A stretch of 64,000 nt of DNA. Origin: Sistotremastrum niveocremeum HHB9708. Lineage: Eukaryota > Basidiomycota > Agaricomycetes > Sistotremastrales > Sistotremastraceae. Location of the stretch: contig KV419413.1 in NCBI GenBank assembly GCA_001630475.1, positions 454,685-518,684 on the forward strand. The letters are read 5' to 3'. Under the pieces are notes generated by a model that was given only the letters and a program-made list of their open reading frames with translations, was not told the DNA's origin and made no database searches. The translations under genes and the position numbers were made by a program. This document shows, piece by piece, positions 1 through 12,501 of the stretch (its first letter is position 1; each line of letters begins with the position of its first letter).

Positions 1-4
1 ATTA

Positions 5-1976
5 ATGAGCGCTGTATCTAGGCTGGAACGTATTCAAGCAACGTTCACCTCATCCATCGGCGCGCAAATCGCCAATCTCAAACAGCACTCGAATTGTCGA
101 AGTCCCGTGTTACGGCTTCCCGATGAGATTCTGCTTGAAGTGTTCAACATCTGTTTCATGGAATCAGAAGGAGAGGGATATTCGGACTGTGATCATCCTT
201 TGGAAGAAAGCGGTGAAATAATATTCACGTTGTCACATGTGTGAGTAATATTCGGCTCGAAATTTTTTCAATCTAAGACATTGTTGTCGTAGATGTTCGG
301 CTTGGCGAGCTGTAGCTTTCAAAGCCCGAAGCTTTTGGTCATCCGTGCGTATGCACTGGTCCATGAGTCGAATCGAGACATACGCCTCTCGTTGTCACCC
401 CACTCCTCTCGACGTAATCTGGACCAGCTCATCGTCCGCAGTCCCCCAGAAAGTCGCATTCCTGCTCAAGAGACTTGGAAAGATAAACTCCCTCCACGTG
501 ATGCTTCCCGGAAAGCAAATGGCAGATCGTTTCAAGTCCGAGACGATCCTTTGGAGATCTCTTCCCAATATGAAAGCCCTCACTCTCGCCTTCCCGCCCC
601 AAGAGCCCGGAGAGATTCTTGACGAGGACCATGTAGCTGCAGAGCTCTTCGTTGGGAACGCGCCTCACCTCCGAAGTCTCTCACTCATCAACATTACCGG
701 AGAAATCTACAGCCCAATGTTCCATGAGCTGACAACTCTTCGTATACGATATACCAGCGTCATGGATGGGGACGAAAAAGGATCTCTCAAGTTCAGCGAC
801 ATTATTTATCTTCTGCGAGAATCCCCCAATCTCGAGATCTTCCAATTCTCTATCGATCATACGACTACAGCCTTGGTTATGGATTCATATCCGAGAGAAT
901 CGCGAACATTCAAGATTCGCAGCCTCATCGTCGATTCTTGGACATGCATTTCCCTCCGAATATTCTTTCTCAAATTCTCATTTCCTTTGCTTGAGAATAT
1001 CAAAGTCACAACGGCTCCAGCGGACGGCAACACTGAGCCCGAAGATACGAATATGCTCTCGTTCCTCAACGATGCTCCGTACAATATCCGAGCGCTCCTC
1101 GCCGCAGGACGTCATCTTGCCATCCAAGGGCCTATACGAGGCATCAAAGAACGAGGCACATCATTCACTCTATCACCCTCTCGCGATCCTTCTGATTCGC
1201 GATCTCGTTCTAACTCCTGGTCATCCAAGGGTTCACGTCCACGTCCGACGGTCGTTCTTCAGCCTCGATGTCCAGATTGGGGTGAACGAGAAGAACAAGA
1301 ACATTGGCACGGGTGGATCTCATTCATATTCCACACCATCACCCTATCCCGTGCATACTTTCCTCTGTCGAATCTCCGCTCCTTCGCCTTCAATCTCAAT
1401 GGTCCGGATTATTTCGTACTGGAGTCGGATGACGAGGTCAGATGTTGGGAAATATTCTTCGAAGCTTGTGTCCGGTTGGAAGAGCTCGAGATATTGGGGC
1501 TCGATACTTGGCAGCCGATGGTACGAGCTTTGGGAGAGGTCCGTCATGTCCAGAAACCGAGACTTGAATCCAATTCTCGGCGGCACGACGGTGGAGGCGA
1601 AGAAGAACTATCAGCATCGTCAGAACTTGGAACCGTTCCGTGTCCTTCCCTCCGCATTCTTCGGCTCCTGATGCAATCCGTCCCTGACCAACGGAAATAC
1701 GTCCTTAGCCACACATTGCAAGCTCGAAAGCAATGTGGGTCGATGGTCCAAGAGCTCATTTTCGTGCCGTATAAAGCCCAATATAGCTCCGTATCGATTG
1801 AGGAAGATGAGGAATCGGATAGCCGATCAACCTTGAGGGACTTGGAGGCATTTGTCGGGAGTGCGAGGAGGGTCGAGATGAGGGATGCTGAGGGTAAATT
1901 CACGGGTGTCAGTATACTTGATGGAGAGCGTGGTTTTGATCTAGTGGATGGAGAGAGAAATATATGTCCGTCGTAG
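5..1976 (+). CDS. F-box/LRR-like protein, tandem copy 1 (5' end possibly outside window)
   Basis: Two exons, 5-240 and 293-1976, flank a 52-bp GT-AG intron (241-292), giving about 639 residues. Near residue 38 is an F-box-like segment (LRLPDEILLEVFNICF). The intron falls just before the family's CSAWRAVAF motif (Cys-x-x-Trp-Arg), the usual place in agaricomycete F-box genes. The rest is a long leucine-rich, irregular LRR-like region with an acidic stretch and a conserved tail (SILDGERGFDLVDGER). Such proteins are presumed SCF ubiquitin-ligase adaptors; no substrate can be inferred. The ATG at 5 aligns with an internal Met of the neighbouring paralogue, which has an extra 5' exon, so the true start may lie upstream of the window. 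The call as F-box-like rests on pattern, not on a profile search. Confidence 0.8.
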
Positions 1977-2341
1977 CAGAGAGGGGATCCTTGCAAGCGG
2001 CAGAGTGCTATTTTATCAATAATTTACTAGTAATTATTCATCACATCACCAATTCTCATATCGGGTTCAAGCTTTGAGAAAGAATCGCGTGCCTATGTTG
2101 TCCAATCCCGAGGCGCCTTCATAGTATAATAAGCCACATATCAGGATTCTAGATTCTAGAATATCTCGCCGATAATTGGGACGCGACTCGTGTTTGGTCC
2201 TGTTTACTCGGCGTCTTCTTCTTTCAGAGGCTTCGCTCCCCTGATACTTAACAGTGACCTCGAAGACAATTCGTCTGACCTCTAAACATCACTCCTACTA
2301 CGTTGACCTAAAATCTTGGCTCAACTCCTCAGATTGGGACG
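1977..2341. other. Intergenic, between tandem F-box paralogues
   Basis: A 365-bp spacer holding the 3' region of copy 1 and the promoter of copy 2. Just after the copy 1 stop is an AT-rich stretch (tgctattttatcaataatttactag) that recurs, slightly diverged, after the copy 2 stop, so the duplication included the 3' untranslated region. No further gene is seen. Confidence 0.6.
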
Positions 2342-4567
2342 ATGGAAGTTTTGATGCCACCCTCATTGGCAGACTCAAGGGCCTTTGTTCAGGACGCTGA
2401 AGGCCACTTACGCGCCGTGCTATCTCAGACGGCTCATGAGACGTGAGTTACGCGTCATTTACGTGTCAAACACGTCTCATAATCTCGTTGAACCTCTAGA
2501 TCATCCTTAATACTCTGCGCGACAGTGTATCCACAATTGCAACCGATCGATACCAGTGGCAAAGGCGGACGTGATCCACTCATGAGTGCTGCATTGACGC
2601 TGGAAGGGATTCAGGAGAGATTCAATGTGACTCTCGGAAACCAGATTGCGGAACTGAAGCGACACTCGAATTGGAGACGACCTCTTTTACGGCTTCCCGA
2701 CGAACTCCTAGTCCAAATGTTCAAGTTCTGTTTCGCGGATGCGGAAGATGAGATGAATTCGGACATTGACTCTCCTTCTCAAGAAAGCTACGACATAAAG
2801 ATCAAGCTGACACATGTGTAAGCCCTTTCTTATTCAGAGTAATTATGACATTGATCCCATCCGTCTTGCAGATGCGCAGCTTGGCGATCCGTAGCTATCA
2901 GCAATCGCACTTTCTGGTCGTCTATCCAAATGCATTGGCCAATGTCCAAAATCGACACTTTCGCTTCCCGTTGCTACCCCGCACCTCTCAACATAATCTG
3001 TCCCAGCTCAGCTCTCGCAGAGCCCATGAAAAAAGTTTTCGTCCTCACGAAACTCGAACGCATGGAATCACTTCATGTGACGGTTTGCGATAAACGAACG
3101 GCTGATGACTTCAAATTCCAATGTCATCCTATTTTACGTCAAGCTATTCCCAAAATGAAAGCCCTCACTCTCACGTTTCCGGAAGATCTTCCCGGAGAGC
3201 TGGACAAGGACGAGGATGAAGACGAGGAGCTTTTTGACGATGAAGCTCATCGTCTTCGGAATCTTACTCTGATCAATGTCAAGGGAGACCTTGATTCTCC
3301 GATATTCTATCAACTCACGGAGCTTCATATACGATATGCGAACCCTCGGAATTATAATGAAGGGCCGAAAGAAGAACTCAAGCTCATCGATGTCGTTGCG
3401 CTTTTCCAGAAGTCTCCCAATCTCGAAATATTCCAATTCTCAGTCGATTATATATCGACCTCCCTCACCGCCAAGGACTACTTCCCCGATTCGACGGCGC
3501 CGAAGCTTCATACCCTTATCCTCGACTCCTGGGCTCGTCCAGCTATCAAATCATTCTTCTTCAGGTTCTCCTTCCCCGTTCTTGAGAAGATCAAAGTGAC
3601 GACTGCCCCGATTAATGCCGAAACCGAAGAGGAAGATACGAACATGTTATCTTTCCTCGCCGATGCTCCGTATGATGTGAGGACTCTCCTCTCGACGGGA
3701 TGTCATCTCGCTATCCAAGGGTCTCTCCATGAGAATCCCGAAAGTGGCACATCATTCACGCTCACTCCTTCATCACCCTCACATCCCTCACACGACTCTC
3801 ACTCTCACTCGCAGCCACACTCCTTAATCCGTTCGCGTCCGACAGTCGTCCTACAACCCCGCGCACCGGATTGGGGCGAACAAGAAGACCAAGGCGACTG
3901 GCACAGCTGGGTCAACTGGATATACCACACTATATCCCTATCTCGTGCTTACTTCCCTCTATCCAATCTTCGCTCATTCGCTTTCAACCTTAACGGACCG
4001 GATTATTACGTCAGTGAATTCCCTAATGAAAAGAGGTGTTGGGAGATATTCTTCGAGGCGTGTGTGAGCTTGGAAGAGGTTGAGATTCTGGGTCTTGATA
4101 CTTGGAAACCTATGGTGAGGGTTCTAGGACAGGTCCGAAACCCCCGCGGATCCGTTAGCTTTCAGGCTGGCAAAAACACGGCGTCATCTCCATCACCGAC
4201 ATGCAACGTCCCTTGTCCGTCCCTTCGCACTCTCCGACTTCTGATGCAATCCGTCCCTCAAGATCGAGAATCGGTCCTCCTTACCACCCTCCGCAATCGA
4301 AAATCCAACGGAGCGATGCTCCGAGAGCTTATATTCATTCCTTATAAAGCGCGGCATAGTTCCGAGTCGATCGATGACTATGAGAGTAGGGAGAGTAGGC
4401 TTGCTTTGAGGATTTTGGAAGAGGTGGTTGGGTGTGCGAAGAGGGTTGAGATGAGCGCGAGTCAGGGTGCGGTAAGCATACTGGATGGAGTGCGAGGATT
4501 TGATCTTGTGGATGGGGAGAGGCGGATATGTACGACTCCGCCGAGGAGAGAAGACGACGAGGAGTGA
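2342..4567 (+). CDS. F-box/LRR-like protein, tandem copy 2
   Basis: Three exons: 2342-2442, 2500-2817 and 2872-4567, with introns of 57 and 54 bp, giving about 704 residues. The first exon starts MEVLMPPSLADSR and joins in frame to the second. An internal Met at 2581 matches the start used for copy 1. F-box-like motif LRLPDELLVQMFKFCF is followed after the second intron by CAAWRSVAI. The long C-terminal part aligns along its length with copy 1, including shared blocks such as FFEACVSLEEVEILGLDTW and RLLMQSVP, and ends with a longer acidic tail. Same strand, intron position and 3' flank indicate tandem duplication. Role as SCF adaptor is inferred from family only. Confidence 0.82.
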
Positions 4568-4631
4568 GAGGAGTGCTGTGCTGTTTTATTGATAATTTAC
4601 TACTACTTTATCACTTCAACGTCTAGAATAT

Positions 4632-5030
4632 TCACCAAAGCTTACAAATGAACTCTTCTTTATCTAATACATCGTACGAGAATCCGGTTCCGAGTACATT
4701 ATTGAGAATGCTCCGATGAGCATGTATCGCGATCTGCACGACTTCTTTCAAAGGTATCAATCTCTCAACACTGGCTGGCAATGCCTTTTCGTCGAAGAAG
4801 ATGGAAGCCATATGATCGCCAACTTGAATGACTAGGTGAAGCATAAGTCGACATCGATAACCGGGAGTGGATTCAGCTTGGGCTTGGGCTCGTAATAGAA
4901 GCGCCCTATTCCGAATTCGAATGGACCGATACGATATCCAAGAAACGGCGTTGAAATTGATATTGATATTGATACAAGCAACGTTATATCGAGATACAGA
5001 GTTACATATTTTCTTCGTCTTCGCGTTTTC
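4632..5030 (-). other. Open stretch after the ALDH stop; possible remnant coding exon
   Basis: Immediately after the aldehyde dehydrogenase stop, the same minus-strand frame stays open for about 130 codons to a TGA near 4632. The last 70 codons follow an in-frame ATG at 4844 and look protein-like (YRCRLMLHLVIQVGDHMASI, then FFDE). This faintly resembles the OB-fold pattern of replication factor A C-terminal domains. No splice-consistent partner exon was found. It could be 3' UTR that is open by chance, a relic exon, or a readthrough extension. A weak call: only the open frame is directly seen. Confidence 0.2.
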
Positions 5031-7010
5031 TTACATATTGGTGCCGATGTTCACATGCACAGCTTTCACATTCGTATAACTACAATCCACCGTCAATAAA
5101 ACGTTGCGTAAATCGAAAAGAGAGAAAGAGAACGTACTTGGCAAGCGCATACTCGCCCAACTCCCTCCCAATCCCACTCTGCTTAAAGCCCCCAAACGGA
5201 ATCTGCGAATTAAGCATATTAACACAATTAACCCACACAGTCCCCGCCTGCAACCTATGCGCAACACTAATAGCCCTCCCCACATCCCTCGAAAACACAG
5301 CAGCAGCAAGTCCATACATCGTATCATTCGCCTGTCTAACCACATCCTCCTCATCCTCAAATTTAGCAATCACACCCACTGGACCAAAAATTTCTTCTTG
5401 GACGATCTTCATATGCGGTTCTACATCCGTGAATACGGTAGGTTGGATAAAGTATCCTTCTGTTCCGTGTCGTTCTCCGCCGAGGTGGAGAGTTGCGCCT
5501 TGGGATTTACCGGATTCGATGTAGTGCATTATTCTGTCGTATTGGATTTGAGAGACTTGGGGGCCTTGGAAGGTTGATGGGTGGAAGGGGTCGCCTACGA
5601 GGGTGGAGAGTGTTTTGACGTGTGCTGTGAATTTTTCGATGAAGGAGTCGTAGATTCCTGATTGGACGTAGATCCTCGATCCGGCGCAGCACGTCTGTCC
5701 ATGATTGAAGCTACCCCCCATTCCATTAGTACGTTGATGAAGAGAGAGGAAGGGGGAGAGAGACGCACTAGATACCGTGAGCAGCCCACTTAACAGCCTG
5801 ATCAACATCCGCATCATTAAAAACAACATTCGGAGATTTTCCCCCCAACTCAAGTGTAACCTTCTTCAAATTACTCCCCGCAGCAGCTTTCATAATTGTC
5901 CTCCCCACAGCCGTACTCCCCGTAAAAGCGACCTTTTCAATTTTCATATGTTCGGATATTGCTGCGCCGACGGTTTGCCCGTAGCCTAGGACTATGTTTA
6001 TTACGCCTGGGGGGAAGCCGGCGGCGGAGATGAGGGTGCAGACGCGCAGGGCTGTGAGGGATGTGAATTCGGAGGGTTTGAGGACTATTGTGTTGCCGCA
6101 GGCGAGGGCGGGGCCGAGTTTCCAGGCGAGCATCAGGACTGTGACATCATTAGCGACCGAAGGGAGCAACGAAGAAGAAGGAGCGACGAGATCGAAGGGA
6201 TCGAAGAAGAAACGAAAGAGCGACGGAGAGGACGACGAAGGAAGGCAGAACCAGAACGACGAGGAGAAGCAAGGGGAGGAACGAGGGAGCGGAGAGGAAG
6301 GACGAAGGAGAGAGGAGAGGGAGAAGAACGTACAAGGGAAATTCCAAGGGATAATCTGACCAACGACACCGATAGGTTCATGACGCGTATACCCAAACTT
6401 CTCTTCCGAAGTCTCGATAACTTTGCCATGAATCTTATCTGCCCAGCCAGCGTAGTACCTGAGACACGCAGCGGCTTCGACGACGTCGAAGTTGCGTGCT
6501 GCCGCAAACGTCTTGCCTACACCCTCATCAGTCTCGCACTATATAATTTTAATAAAAAGGCTGACCGTTATCGAGAGCTTCGAGAGAAGCGAGTTCATCG
6601 ACGTTCTCCTCGATAAGTTCCGCGAGACGGATGAGGAGCTTTCCACGTGCGAATCCGGGCGTTTTGAGCCCCCAGACGGTATCGTAGGCTTTTTGGGCGG
6701 CGTCGACTGCTAGGTCTACGTCTGCGGCGTTTCCTTCTGAGATTTGGGCGATGACCTTTCCGGTGGCTAGATTATCATCAGTACCAACTCCATAGATGGT
6801 CTAATTGACAAAGACTGACTGGGGTTGTAGACACTAGAGAGAGTGGATTAGTGAATGAGAGGAGGAGGGAGGTGAGACATGGACGTACTCGATGAACTTG
6901 CCCGAACCGCCCGGAACGAATTCACCATTGATAAAGTTCCCAGTCTTGAACTCCGTCTTGCCCTTCCACTGCGGGCCCGTAAATTCGTACGAGAAAGTTT
7001 TAACAGACAT
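5031..7010 (-). CDS. NAD(P)+-dependent aldehyde dehydrogenase
   Basis: Seven exons: 7010-6889, 6833-6820 (14 nt), 6766-6566, 6516-6334, 6138-5769, 5710-5138 and 5079-5031. They encode 503 residues, the usual family length. The protein oxidises aldehydes to carboxylic acids and is probably cytosolic, as no targeting peptide is apparent. Visible motifs are the Rossmann-region block [20 protein letters not shown], the general-base loop LELGGKSP (Glu near 270), the active-site loop [12 protein letters not shown] (catalytic Cys about 304), EIFGPV, and the canonical end [15 protein letters not shown]. All exon junctions are phase-consistent. Oddities are the 14-nt second exon and a 195-bp pyrimidine-rich fourth intron (6333-6139). 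Substrate is unknown; detoxification or acetate metabolism is plausible. Confidence 0.95.
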
Positions 7011-7084
7011 TCTTCAAATTCACAACGACGACGAAGGAGAGAGTAAGAGGGTGGGGTGGGGCGGAGACGGGGTGGGGAAGGGAA

Positions 7085-7096
7085 GGGGTTATATGG
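7085..7096 (-). promoter_or_regulatory. TATA-like box of ALDH
   Basis: Read on the minus strand, a catataacccc sequence lies about 80 nt upstream of the ALDH start codon, a plausible core-promoter distance. Position and sequence are the only evidence. Confidence 0.35.
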
Positions 7097-8918
7097 GGAG
7101 GATCACATGGGAATGGATAATTGGAGAAGATGGAATGGGAATGGGAAGGGAATGGAGATCCGTACGCGTACTCAGGCGTCAGGGGCCGGAGCGTTCTCAC
7201 GGTTCCTGAGGATTTATTGAGGCGCGATTCTCATGATCAACTATATCAGATCAGATGATCACCTGTCATGCCATCGAATGTCATCGAGACTGTCATCGAC
7301 TTGGCTGACTGTCCATCCGATTCGGAAACGAACATCGAATATCCTCTACTTTACTTTGTTTTACGTGGACCCCAACGAATGAAGCAAGGAGAGATTACCC
7401 CACATCGAGAAAGGATCCGCCGATCGAACCCTTCCAGTAATCTTATCTCCTTCACTCTTCTCATGCTATTCGACACAATCACATGCGTCATCCCTCCTCG
7501 GCCATCCTTAGCCCGATCCATAACATCCTCCGATCCTCTCTCTTCCATTCATTCCACCGTGCCTGGACTTGAGGTGTGATTCTCTCTCTTATGTTAGAGG
7601 ATGAGGACGGAAGACCTTGGACTGGAATCTGATTATGTGTCTTGGCAAGGATGACCGCAGTTCCTACCTTTACTACTTACAAAGGTCGAATGGGCAGGTG
7701 TTTCTTCTCTTCTCGTGGAATGAATTCTCCTTTCGAAGCTCGCCGGCATCTCGGTCCTCACTTCCTTCCCTCTTCCTACTACTCCCATTTTCGCACTCTC
7801 CTTCCCTACAATCCCTCGATCCCTCGATCCCCCGGATAAACATATCATCCACCGGTCTCCGTAATTGACATACAGTTCCACCTGCAGATCTACCGTATAC
7901 CCTGTCTTCGACCTCGAAGTTCGGAGTCTTCATCTCAACCTCTCGCTTTCTCTACGATGCGCTACCTGAACTCTGCGGGTACACGAACCTCACAATTCCA
8001 TGGAGTCTACCCAGTGGAGTACACGACTTGAAGGAGTTTTACGTCCGTTTGGATCTCCCCAACCCCAGCGACCCCAACATAATGACATGACATCCATCTC
8101 GCGTGCTCAAGCCAAAACCGTAAGCGTCGGTCGGATATTAAGCGTTTTGAGAGTAATATCCGTCCGTGCTCTAGCGCCAGCGCCTTACCTATCTCACCCT
8201 CAAGCGCTCTCTACAATTGGAATATATATAGGTGAGTTCATCCAGTCCTCACCTTTTCTGAGATTATTAATTTCTCGTATACATGTATGGCACGAGGAAT
8301 ATACATGTAGAGTACTGGTACTGGTATATGAAGATCTAGGACCTGGACCCCGGATATCTCTCGGATGTAAATCTAAGCATATCTTATCTACGCGACGTAG
8401 ATCACGAAATGACGCGTTCATCATCTAGCGACCCCGCGTGCACGCTACGCTACGATACTACGTTATCCGCTTACAAACAGAAAAAGGTACGCTCTCCCTC
8501 CGCTCGCCTGCACGTCTAATGTACTGATCTGATTATGATACACTTAGCACTTAGCAAAAGTCGAACTTCAGATTCTGTACTCCGTCACTGACACCTATAC
8601 AGTAAATTGAAAAAACCCATGAACATGAACAGCGCTCCATATTCTCCACGATCCACATTTTTTGACAATCAGCGGCGTAGATTGACAATGGCATGGCATG
8701 GATTCAGTCTGGATTCTTTCAACTGTTCCGGATCCGCATATTCAATGGACTTTGATCAACCTCTCGAATTTCTCGAATCTCGCGAAGATATCGTATCGTA
8801 TGGGTGCCAGCCCGAGCTTAATCCCGGATGAATCAAGTCGAATTCGGAATTCCAGCGTTACAAGCCGCAACTATGGTTCGATGTCCGATTTTACACATTG
8901 ACTTCTATCTCGGCGAGC

Positions 8919-8947
8919 GTATTCGTATTCGTATTCGTATTCGTATT
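8919..8947. repeat. Hexanucleotide microsatellite (GTATTC)n
   Basis: Nearly five head-to-tail copies of gtattc in non-coding DNA. A simple slippage repeat. Confidence 0.9.
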
Positions 8948-10535
8948 TGAGGCTACGGGCGATGGCGCAGCTTCTCAGTCATATGCATGAGAATCCGAAG
9001 CGCAAGATTCGAACATTGATACCAGTAGTAGAAGGTGACGTCATTCGTAATTTCGTACTGTACTGTACTTACACAGTATATCGAAACGTGTGTTGCTTTC
9101 TTCGAGTTAGAGGCGCTTTGCACTGATTGCATGGAATTGGGATTGGGATTGGGAAAGGATGTGAAGAAGGGAGTTGCCATGCCATGACTGTGCCATGCCG
9201 AGATTACTTCCGAAACGAGGACCGAGAAGCGAGAAGTGAGAAGGTGTCGAGAAGTTTGATGCAGAAGTCAAGAAGAGAAGCTCGATGGCATGGCATGATG
9301 GAATAAGGTTCTGATTTGTGATTTGTGATCCAATCCCTTGTTTAATCGGATATTGCTAGTCAGCCGTTCCTGTTCGAATAGGCATATGCATATCGGCTAT
9401 TATCGAGAGTGCTTGTGCCTTGATTCGCTTTACCACTGGCAGGCACGAGTACTAGTATTGGAATTGGAGCGAGAAGCGAGAAGCCAGGAAGTGCGCTTTG
9501 TGTTATTACATATTACTGTTCGAAAGGAATACGTAGTGCGCCACTGGCATTGGAAGATCATGATCAATAAGCTAAGCGTCTACAGTACCTAAATCTGTAG
9601 AAGTACCTTCAGGAGTACCTTATAGCGCATGGGTGGCGTTCAAGACTTCAATTTGATTCGGACTGCCAGTGCGCTTTGATACTAATTGATAAGAGGATAT
9701 GAGTGAATGCATGTAATAATGCATTTCAAGAAAACACGAACCTCGGAGCACGCACTATTTTGCAGATATCGATCTGATTTCTGGAAGGAGCGATCGCGAG
9801 GAGTAGCGCTAGCGCTCACATTTTGGAGCCCGGAATTCGGTAAGAGACCGTGACGCCACTTCACAGTACATGTAATTTGGAAACATGTCCTTTGATCATG
9901 AATCAGGCTAGCCATTGAAGCATATGCATCAGGTCGTCGATGTCGTGACTCGTGCTGAACGTTCGATATAGTATCATCGATTACATGTATGTCGATCATG
10001 TTAATATTGGGCCCGGGTGAGTTATTATTGTCAATGCACTTCAGTTGATCCGTGGAGCGGCATATGTGAATTTTGAGTTTTAGCATGAATATACGGGTAC
10101 TGTATAGGAATAGACTACAGCGTCCGGCAGTGTGTGTCGATAGCTCAGTCACAAATCATTTTATTAAGTAAATCATTAATATTATAATCGGCCAGGATAC
10201 ATATATATATGCTAATTATCGCATGTATATATGCGCATGCGCACATGTTCCAATGGCGAGATCGAGATCTTTGCTCGAATCCTGCCATCGAGGACCTTAG
10301 CTATATGCATCACCTCGGTGTACCTCCGACGCACACCCTACATGTAGATATTGACACAACTGTCAAACGAATCTTGTGATATTTTGCAACGACGAGAACA
10401 ACTACTTCGACTATACTACTAGTAAAAGTACGATTGCGAGTGCGAGTACGACTATGCTTACTTGAGCTACGATTACGACTACCTACAATTGAACCACAAA
10501 ACTACAAACTTAATCCGAACAAAAACACTAGCAGC

Positions 10536-12470
10536 TTAGAACCCCTCAACCTCAAAAGTCCACGTCCCCGTCTCCATCTCAAACCCAACAAAACTAGTCC
10601 CCTCATAACTCTTCAACTTCTTAATCAACCTCTTATGCAACACACTCCCCTCATCCTTCACAGCCTCCTTACTCCCCTTATCCCTCGCCCAAACCCTCTC
10701 CAACTTCACCTCCGCTCTAACATTCAACCCTTCCCCCAACGGAGGCTTTGATGAATCTTCGGGATAGACTATGGCTTCTCGTTCGGAGAATTTGATCGTT
10801 CCGGATAGGAGGGATGTCAATGAGGGGATGGTGGTGAGGTCGACTGGTTGGAGGAATTTGATGGAGCCGTACCCGACTCGACCGACGGTGAAGTTTTCGA
10901 GGTGGGAGAGGGCGGAGTGGTCTAGCTTTGAGAGGGCGGCGATGGAGGGGTTGGAGTAGTATTCGCCTTCTTTTAATGGTGTTGAACCGCTTGCACCTGT
11001 TGAGGATGATAGAGGAGCAGGCTTCGTCGTTGACGAAGACGAAGGCGGTGCGGGTGCCGCGGCTGGCGGTGGAGGCCCGGACGAGTTCGAAAGAGGTGAC
11101 CGATGGGAATTGATATTGGCATTCGCCTTCTCCCTCGCAGCAACGCTGAGCGCAGGATCGAACCTCACTCCTTCCGGCCCATGCGCATCTCTCCCCATAA
11201 CATCCGCAGCTGTAACCTTCTTCGTCAAAACCAACTTCTTAGGACTCGGCCTCACCCCCACTCCCGCTCCTCCTCCCAACCCACTCAACGAAGTCGACGA
11301 CCCCACACTCCCGCTCAAGAACGCCTCTGGTCCAATGAGCGATTTCGAATCCGCTAATCCGCCGCCTATAGGAGCTGGAATCGTGAAAGGATTGATACCC
11401 TTGAACGATCCACTTGCGCTTCCGCTGAATCCTCCGCCCGTAGAGGTATTGGAGAATCCCCGTAATTTCGACGCGGAAGGTGAATAATTCAAGCCGATGC
11501 GAGGAGTGACGCTCCGCGTTGGATAATCTGCAAAGTAGTTCGAGGACCTCTTGGGAAGATCGAGAGGGATCGCTTTGGGTCCCGTGGAGGCGAGTAATTG
11601 GTGGATTGGGAGGTTAGATGAGATGGGCTGATCGACGGAGGCGGTTAGGTTTGGTTGCTGGGCATTCGTTTGTCCGAGGCCAGGATTTGAGCCAAAGAAG
11701 TTGCTTCCTGTGTTTTGAGTGTTGGTATTTTGTCCGCCGAGTGTGGATCCGAATAGGTTTGTGGCTGGTTTAGGCGCGCCGAAGAGATTGGATCCGCCTG
11801 ATGGTGCACCGAAAAGGTTGTTGGCGGGTTGCGTGTTCGTGTTCGTCTGCCCGAAAAGGTTGGTAGGTTGAGCGCCGCCGAACGCTGGAGCTTGCTGTTG
11901 CTGCTGCTGCTGTTGATTCGGTTGTTGAGCCGTTTGACCGAAACCGCCGAACAGGTTGTTAGTCGCAGGAGCAGCAGGTTTGTTCCCGAATATTCCTCCT
12001 CCGCCTCCAAAGATGGAGCTCTGTTGGGCGGGCTGTGCAGGCTGCTGTTGTGGCTGTTGCTGTTGCTGCTGAGGTTGACCAAAGAGATTGTTAGCGGGAG
12101 CAGCGGGTTGACCGAATATGTTGGTCTGCTGCGCTGGTTGAGCCGGTTGACCGAAAACTAATGCAGACCGTTAATACTGTGAGCCCGTGCATTGAGGAAT
12201 CACTCACGATTTGTCCCTTGTTGAGCGGGCTGCTGCTGTTGCGGCTGTTGCTGGTTTTGCGCCGGTTGGCCAAAGATCGAGTTTCCTGTTCCAAATGCTG
12301 GAGCGGGAGTTTGCTGGGCTGGTTGAGCTGGTTGTCCAAAGGTTCCGAAGATGCCTCCTGCAGGCTTCTGTTGCTGCTGATTGTTATTATCTGAAAGCGA
12401 AGATGAGCATGCATTCATATCAAGCGACGAGAGCACGTACTTCCGAACGCGCCGAAGCCAGTTTGTTGGG

Positions 12471-12501
<31 letters not shown>

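Larger units (their letters stand above)
7011..10535. other. Gene-poor 3.5-kb intergenic region
   Basis: After the ALDH promoter this stretch has only short ORFs without recognisable motifs, none extendable by plausible introns. It is rich in simple-sequence tracts (gtattc repeats, gtactggtactgg, gcgagaagcgagaag, alternating at/gc near 10200). The longest unsupported ORF, 9682-10152 on the minus strand, has no family features. No transposon ends or tRNA-like fold were recognised. Confidence 0.5.

Noticed and set aside
766-1671. 301-codon ORF overlapping the first F-box gene in another frame
   Set aside because: The overlapping frame shows the F-box/LRR features and the paralogue conserves that frame, not this one.
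9682-10152. 156-codon ORF in the gene-poor region
   Set aside because: No domain, no splice-consistent partner and low-complexity context; likely chance.
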